Assembly: GCA_022777285.1 (NCBI GenBank)
Contig: JALFGN010000007.1
Location: forward strand, 1 to 47,831
Reading direction: 5' to 3'
Source: Blautia sp.
GTDB taxonomy: Bacteria; Bacillota; Clostridia; Lachnospirales; Lachnospiraceae
DNA: 47,831 bases
A program made the position numbers and the translations under genes. Below the pieces are notes generated by a model. It worked only from the letters and a program-made list of their open reading frames with translations. It did no database searches and had not been told where the DNA came from. Shown here in pieces: positions 43,247-47,831 of this stretch. Position 1 is the first letter of the stretch. Each line of letters opens with the position of its first letter.

Positions 43247-45700
43247 ATGAAAGAACATTATTCAAAGCAGGCGATGAATGTGCTGAAACTGGCACAAAGC
43301 ACTGCAGAACAGAAAAAACAGAATTATGTGGGGACAGAGCACTTGCTGGCCGGATTGTTAAAAGAAAAGACCGGTACAGCAGGTTTGGTGCTTACAGAAG
43401 CCGGTGTGGAGGAAGAACGTTTGATGGAGTTGATTGATAAGCTGATCGCTCCGGGCACAGATGTCATGCTGGAAAATCCGCAAGGCTATACCCCTCGCGC
43501 AGAAAAAGTAATCTTCCGAAGCAAAGAAGAAGCGGCAAGATTCCAGAGTAAAGTTACAGGAACGGAACATCTTCTGCTTGCTATGCTCGAAGAGTATGAT
43601 TGTGTAGGGACACGTTTGCTTCATACCTTGGGAATCAATATACAGAAGCTTTATCTGGATGTAGTAAAAGCTATGGGAAAAGAATATATGATTCCGAAAG
43701 AAGAAATTCAGAACGGGAATTTTATGAAACATGCGGAAGGAAACGGAACGCCGGTTCTGGATCAGTATAGCCGTGATCTGACGCAAATGGCAGCAGAAGG
43801 GAAACTGGATCCGGTAATTGGAAGAGAAAAAGAAATTTCCCGTCTGATTCAGGTGCTTAGCCGCAGAACAAAAAACAATCCATGTCTGATTGGAGAACCG
43901 GGAGTCGGAAAGACTGCAATCGCAGAAGGTCTGGCTCAGAGAATCGTATGGGGACTGGTTCCGGAAAATATGCTGGATAAACGAATCGTGGTTCTGGATT
44001 TATCCGGGATGGTGGCAGGCAGTAAATATCGAGGGGAGTTTGAAGAGCGAATCAAGAAAGTAATACAGGAAGTGATGAATGACAGAGGAATTCTGTTGTT
44101 TATTGATGAGTTGCATACAATTATCGGAGCAGGCGGAGCAGAAGGTGCCCTGGATGCTTCCAATATCTTGAAGCCTTCTCTGTCAAGAGGTGAGATTCAG
44201 CTGATTGGGGCAACCACGCTGGAAGAATATCGAAAGTATATTGAGAAAGATGCTGCTCTGGAACGTCGTTTCCAGCCTATCACAGTGGAAGAACCGTCCA
44301 GAGAAGAGGCTGTTGAAATATTGAAGGGGCTGGCACCTTATTATGAGAACCATCATGGTGTGAAAATCGAAGCAAAAGCAATCGAAGCAGCGGTAGATAG
44401 GAGTATTCGATATGTAAACGATCGATTCTTGCCAGATAAAGCCATTGATCTGATTGATGAAGCATGCTCCAGAGTTCAGCTTGACGGATATAAAACACCG
44501 GATGGAATCGTAGAAACAGAAAATCAGTTAAGAAAACTTGGCGAGGCAAAGGAAGAGGCTCTGAAAAGACAGAATCTGGAACTTGCCCGGGAATTGCATA
44601 GAGAGCAGGAAAATCTGGAAAAGAATCTGCTGGAAGCAAGAGAAAAATACGAAAAACAGTGTAATCGAAAGCAGCTGTTTGTGACAGAAGATACCATTGC
44701 AGAAGTGATTTCTCAGTGGACGAAAATACCTGTGAAGAAACTTACAGAAGGCGAATCCAGGCGTCTTGCGAAGTTAGAGCAAATTTTGCACAAACGGGTG
44801 ATTGGGCAGGAAGAGGCAGTTCTGGCAGTTGCTAAGGCGGTCAAGAGAGGACGGGTAGGATTAAAAGATCCAAAACGCCCCATTGGTTCTTTCTTACTGC
44901 TTGGTCCTACTGGTGTGGGAAAGACAGAACTTTCAAAAGCACTGGCGGAAGCTGTTTTCGGAAGCGAGCAGGCGATGATCCGTGTAGATATGTCCGAATA
45001 TATGGAAAAACACAGTGTGTCAAAACTCATCGGTTCTCCTCCGGGATATGTGGGATATGAAGAGGGGGGGCAGCTCAGTGAAAAAGTGAGAAGGAATCCC
45101 TACAGTGTAATTTTGTTTGATGAGATTGAAAAAGCACATCCGGATGTGTTTAATATTCTGCTTCAAGTTCTGGATGATGGACATATTACGGATGCGCAGG
45201 GAAGAAAAATTGACTTTAAAGAGACCATTATCATTATGACATCCAATGCGGGAGCAAAGGCGATCATAGAGCCGAAACATCTTGGATTTGGCGCAGCAGA
45301 CGATGAGAAAAAAGATTATGCACGTATGAAACAAGACGTAATGGAAGAAGTAAAGCGGATGTTCAAACCGGAATTCCTAAACCGAATTGATGAAATCATC
45401 GTCTTCCACACGCTGAATAAAGAAGAAATTAAAAAGATCGTAGGGCTTTTGCTGAAAGATTTCATCAAACGCTGCCAGGAACAGATGGGAATTACTGTGA
45501 AAGTACGTGACAGTGTAAAAGAGCTGATTGCGGAAAAAGGTTTTGATCCCAAATATGGGGCACGTCCATTAAAACGGGCAATCCAAAGCAAAATAGAGGA
45601 TGCAATGGCAGAAGAGATTCTGGAAGGAAGAATAAAATCCGGAGATACGGTCACCCTCGGTATTTCCAAAAAGGAAATAAAATTTGTCGTAAAACAATAG
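43247..45700 (+). CDS. clpC: ATP-dependent Clp protease ATP-binding subunit ClpC
   Basis: This 817-residue HSP100 unfoldase has an N-terminal Clp repeat domain (1 to about 145), a first AAA+ domain with GEPGVGKT (216-223), a short coiled middle region (about 410-460) and a second AAA+ domain with GPTGVGKT (553-560). The loop LGF at 679-681 corresponds to the ClpP-docking tripeptide, so it would feed ClpP. The short middle domain distinguishes it from ClpB. AGGAGA lies 12 bases upstream. In Bacillus clpC follows ctsR-mcsA-mcsB; those genes are absent here, and a GntR gene takes their place. Confidence 0.94.
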   Translation: MKEHYSKQAMNVLKLAQSTAEQKKQNYVGTEHLLAGLLKEKTGTAGLVLTEAGVEEERLMELIDKLIAPGTDVMLENPQGYTPRAEKVIFRSKEEAARFQSKVTGTEHLLLAMLEEYDCVGTRLLHTLGINIQKLYLDVVKAMGKEYMIPKEEIQNGNFMKHAEGNGTPVLDQYSRDLTQMAAEGKLDPVIGREKEISRLIQVLSRRTKNNPCLIGEPGVGKTAIAEGLAQRIVWGLVPENMLDKRIVVLDLSGMVAGSKYRGEFEERIKKVIQEVMNDRGILLFIDELHTIIGAGGAEGALDASNILKPSLSRGEIQLIGATTLEEYRKYIEKDAALERRFQPITVEEPSREEAVEILKGLAPYYENHHGVKIEAKAIEAAVDRSIRYVNDRFLPDKAIDLIDEACSRVQLDGYKTPDGIVETENQLRKLGEAKEEALKRQNLELARELHREQENLEKNLLEAREKYEKQCNRKQLFVTEDTIAEVISQWTKIPVKKLTEGESRRLAKLEQILHKRVIGQEEAVLAVAKAVKRGRVGLKDPKRPIGSFLLLGPTGVGKTELSKALAEAVFGSEQAMIRVDMSEYMEKHSVSKLIGSPPGYVGYEEGGQLSEKVRRNPYSVILFDEIEKAHPDVFNILLQVLDDGHITDAQGRKIDFKETIIIMTSNAGAKAIIEPKHLGFGAADDEKKDYARMKQDVMEEVKRMFKPEFLNRIDEIIVFHTLNKEEIKKIVGLLLKDFIKRCQEQMGITVKVRDSVKELIAEKGFDPKYGARPLKRAIQSKIEDAMAEEILEGRIKSGDTVTLGISKKEIKFVVKQ

Positions 45701-45747
45701 GAATTACTGGAAAAAATATGGAATTTGTGGTAACATGCATATAAGAT

Positions 45748-45775
45748 TTTTATCTCGTCTCCGATTGGGATAAAA
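45748..45775 (+). other. Hairpin in the leader of the 137-residue gene
   Basis: TTTTATCTC pairs with GGGATAAAA (45748-45756 with 45767-45775), 39 bases upstream of the next start codon. No U run follows, so it is not a terminator. It could stabilise the message or affect translation. Confidence 0.4.
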
Positions 45776-45814
45776 GCGAAATGGAACAAAAGACGCAAGT
45801 GGGAGGACATAAAA

Positions 45815-46228
45815 ATGTCAGTAGTAAAAGAATTGATACGTACAGAAGCAAATGGAGCAATCAGCTTTGGTAATTATGAACTGGATAAGAAATCAAAATT
45901 ATCAGACTTTGAACATGACGGTGATATGTATAAAGTAAAGACATACAATGAAATTACAAAACTGGAAAGAAACGGAATGTTCGTGTATGAATCTGTTCCG
46001 GGTACAACAGTACTGAATCTGGAAGTCGTGGAAGATGGTATGAGTTTCCTGGTAGAAGGGGAAAAAGATTCACAGATTACAGTAGAACTGGAAGAAGATA
46101 CAGAATATGCGATTACGATCGATCATGTGGAAGTCGGAAAGATGAAGACAAATCTCGGAGGTAAACTTTCCATCAGTGTGGAATTGGAACAGTCTGAGCA
46201 GGTAGCTGTTGAAATTAAGAAAATGTAG
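45815..46228 (+). CDS. Conserved protein of unknown function
   Basis: This 137-residue acidic protein begins MSVVKELIRTEANGAISFGNYEL. It consists of alternating short beta strands and turns, with a C-terminal half (LNLEVVEDGMSFLVEG, ITVELEEDTEY, KTNLGGKLSISVEL) that looks like a small beta sandwich. No cysteines, membrane segments or catalytic motifs are seen. I recall similar proteins in Lachnospiraceae genomes, sometimes labelled endosialidase without good grounds; no sialidase motif is visible here. GGGAGG precedes the ATG and a terminator follows. It lies between clpC and radA as a single-gene unit. Confidence 0.8.
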   Translation: MSVVKELIRTEANGAISFGNYELDKKSKLSDFEHDGDMYKVKTYNEITKLERNGMFVYESVPGTTVLNLEVVEDGMSFLVEGEKDSQITVELEEDTEYAITIDHVEVGKMKTNLGGKLSISVELEQSEQVAVEIKKM

Positions 46229-46251
46229 TAAAAACATAAATGTAAAAATAT

Positions 46252-46279
46252 ACCGGGGCTGATAGTCCCGGTTATTTTT
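46252..46279 (+). terminator. Terminator after the 137-residue gene
   Basis: A 9-bp stem ACCGGGGCT/AGTCCCGGT (46252-46260 with 46264-46272) followed by TATTTTTC. Confidence 0.85.
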
Positions 46280-46295
46280 CTCTGGAGGAAAATGT

Positions 46296-47657
46296 ATGGC
46301 AAAAGGAAAGAAGAGTGTTTTTTTCTGTCAGAATTGTGGCTATGAGTCGCCGAAATGGCTGGGACAATGTCCGGGATGCAGAGAGTGGAATACATTTGTG
46401 GAGGAGACCATTTCTTCAAATGCAGGTCGTTTGACGCAGGGGATTTCATCTGTGAAAATAAAACCGGTTTTACTTTCAGAAATAGAAATCAATGAAGACA
46501 ACCGGGTATGTACCGGAATGGCAGAATTGGACCGGGTTCTGGGAGGAGGAATCGTACAGGGATCCATGGTGTTGGTAGGAGGAGATCCGGGAATTGGAAA
46601 GTCCACCCTTCTTCTGCAGGTATGTAAATTATTATGTGATAAGGAACATAAAGTTTTGTATGTGTCAGGAGAAGAATCCCTTAGACAGATTAAGATGCGC
46701 GCGCAGCGTATCGGTACCTTTAACGATAATCTGAAACTTTTCTGTGACACAAATCTGGAACAGATCCGCATGGTAATCGAACAGGAAAAACCGGAAGCAG
46801 TCATTATCGATTCTATTCAGACCATGTATAATGCAGAAGTAACTTCTGCACCGGGCAGTGTTTCTCAGGTTCGGGAGTCTACCGGTGTATTGATGAAAAT
46901 TGCAAAAGGGATGGGAATCTCTGTTTTTATAGTCGGGCATGTAACAAAAGACGGCAGTGTTGCAGGACCAAGAGTTTTGGAACATATGGTAGATACCGTA
47001 TTGTATTTTGAAGGAGACAGACATGCTTCTTATCGGATTTTACGTGGGGTAAAAAATCGGTTTGGCTCTACAAATGAAATCGGTGTTTTTGAAATGCAGG
47101 AATGTGGTCTGGTGGAGGTGAAAAATCCTTCACAGGTTATGCTCAGCGGAAGACCTACCGATGCATCGGGCTCCGTCGTAGTCTGTTCACTGGAAGGAAC
47201 CAGGCCGATTCTGATCGAGATTCAGGCATTGGTTACTAGGACAAATTTTGGACTTCCAAGAAGAACTGCAGTTGGGATTGATTATAATCGAGTAAACCTT
47301 CTTATGGCAGTTCTGGAAAAACGAGTGGGGATGGCGCTGGGAGATTGCGATGCTTATGTAAATCTGGCAGGCGGGATGCGTCTTGGAGAACCTGCCATTG
47401 ATCTTGGAATTGTGGTTGCGATTATTTCCAGTTATAAAAACAGAGCAGTAGATCCGGAAACGCTTATTTTTGGTGAGGTTGGATTGTCTGGTGAGGTACG
47501 TGGTGTCAGTCAGGCACAGCAGAGAGTAAAAGAAGCAGAAAAGATGGGATTTACTACATGTATTATGCCGAAAGCCAATTTAGACGTACTTCAGGGAAGT
47601 TATAACATTCATTTGATTGGAGTTTCCAATTTGCGTGAAGTGATGGAATATGTGTAA
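46296..47657 (+). CDS. radA: DNA repair protein RadA (Sms)
   Basis: This 453-residue RecA-like ATPase helps process recombination intermediates. An N-terminal C4 zinc finger has Cys11, Cys14, Cys25 and Cys28. Walker A is GDPGIGKST (96-104), the RadA-specific KNRFGSTNE follows the core, and the C-terminal domain is Lon-like without the catalytic Ser-Lys pair. GGAGG precedes the ATG. In many Firmicutes radA follows clpC, as it does here with one gene between. Confidence 0.96.
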   Translation: MAKGKKSVFFCQNCGYESPKWLGQCPGCREWNTFVEETISSNAGRLTQGISSVKIKPVLLSEIEINEDNRVCTGMAELDRVLGGGIVQGSMVLVGGDPGIGKSTLLLQVCKLLCDKEHKVLYVSGEESLRQIKMRAQRIGTFNDNLKLFCDTNLEQIRMVIEQEKPEAVIIDSIQTMYNAEVTSAPGSVSQVRESTGVLMKIAKGMGISVFIVGHVTKDGSVAGPRVLEHMVDTVLYFEGDRHASYRILRGVKNRFGSTNEIGVFEMQECGLVEVKNPSQVMLSGRPTDASGSVVVCSLEGTRPILIEIQALVTRTNFGLPRRTAVGIDYNRVNLLMAVLEKRVGMALGDCDAYVNLAGGMRLGEPAIDLGIVVAIISSYKNRAVDPETLIFGEVGLSGEVRGVSQAQQRVKEAEKMGFTTCIMPKANLDVLQGSYNIHLIGVSNLREVMEYV

Positions 47658-47708
47658 CCATGTAACCAAGGCAAATGAAAGCTTTAACAGGTACCAGCAA
47701 AATGGGAG

Positions 47709-47753
47709 AAAAACGGTGTACGGACTGCAGGTCATTCCGGCTGCACCGTTTTT
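47709..47753 (+). terminator. Terminator after radA
   Basis: A 10-bp stem AAAAACGGTG/CACCGTTTTT (47709-47718 with 47744-47753) with an inner CGGA/TCCG helix. A wider pair CCAAGGC/GCCTTGG (47666-47672 with 47767-47773) encloses it. Confidence 0.7.
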
Positions 47754-47806
47754 GGTACTTGTAACAGCCTTGGCCCAATAAAAAAATCAAAAAAATGAAA
47801 AAAGAG

Positions 47807-47831
47807 TTGACAGAAGAAAGTGTCTATGATA
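47807..47831 (+). promoter_or_regulatory. Promoter cut by the right window edge
   Basis: Perfect TTGACA (47807-47812). Seventeen bases later TA begins the expected -10, preceded by an extended TGA, and the window ends. It would drive the next gene outside the window. Confidence 0.5.

Noticed and set aside
1-47831. CRISPR arrays, tRNA or rRNA genes, prophage genes, biosynthetic gene clusters
   Set aside because: No regularly spaced repeats, tRNA cloverleaf, rRNA sequence, phage structural genes or synthase genes were seen on reading both strands.

Overview
The window looks like a chromosome segment of a low-GC, Gram-positive, anaerobic gut Firmicute, most likely a Lachnospiraceae (Clostridia). 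The reasons are strong AGGAGG ribosome binding sites, TTGACA/TATAAT promoters, hairpin plus U-run terminators, a trimeric [FeFe]-hydrogenase, the NAD-linked PyrK/PyrD pair, the order tig-clpP-clpX-lon-engB and ecfA1-ecfA2-ecfT-truA, and a consensus Gram-positive cre site. Most of the window is housekeeping; the only trace of a mobile element is at the left edge.

Layout. 1-194: 3' end of a TnpB (IS200/IS605) gene with a hairpin-rich right end that resembles an omega/reRNA. 305-847: beta-carbonic anhydrase. 914-6911 (minus): a ugpC-A-E-B-Q type ABC importer for glycerol-3-phosphate or glycerophosphodiesters plus a HAD-IIA phosphatase, behind a cre site. 7178-9845: small genes, proC, a CYTH protein and a DJ-1 protein. 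9966-16226: protein quality control (tig, clpP, clpX, lon, engB). 16293-23723: a HAD-GNAT fusion, ECF transporter core, truA, malQ, a flavin reductase-like protein and an AEC transporter. 23792-24309: a small membrane protein and a cold-shock protein with a long structured leader.

24642-35327 is a pyrimidine block (pyrC-F-K-D, then pyrE) interrupted by a hydrogenase unit: hydG on the minus strand and a hydC-hydB-hydA operon on the plus strand, fired from back-to-back promoters. 35376-39046 holds a 50-residue membrane protein, a VanZ-like protein, a DUF6142-like protein, an HD hydrolase and an M29 aminopeptidase with a long N-terminal extension. 39113-42700 is purE-purM-purN-purD. 42840-47657 holds a short YtrA-type GntR regulator, clpC, a conserved unknown protein and radA.

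Functional links. Trigger factor, ClpP, ClpX, ClpC and Lon form a nearly complete folding and proteolysis set, with ClpP-docking loops visible in both ClpX and ClpC. The ugp operon would import and cleave glycerophosphodiesters under catabolite control. The hydrogenase would reoxidise NADH and ferredoxin during fermentation. No clearly new multi-gene system (defence island, CRISPR array, biosynthetic cluster) was seen. The most interesting signals are regulatory RNA candidates in the hydG, csp and purM-purN leaders, the TnpB remnant, a membrane peptide after pyrE, and a few unusual domain fusions.
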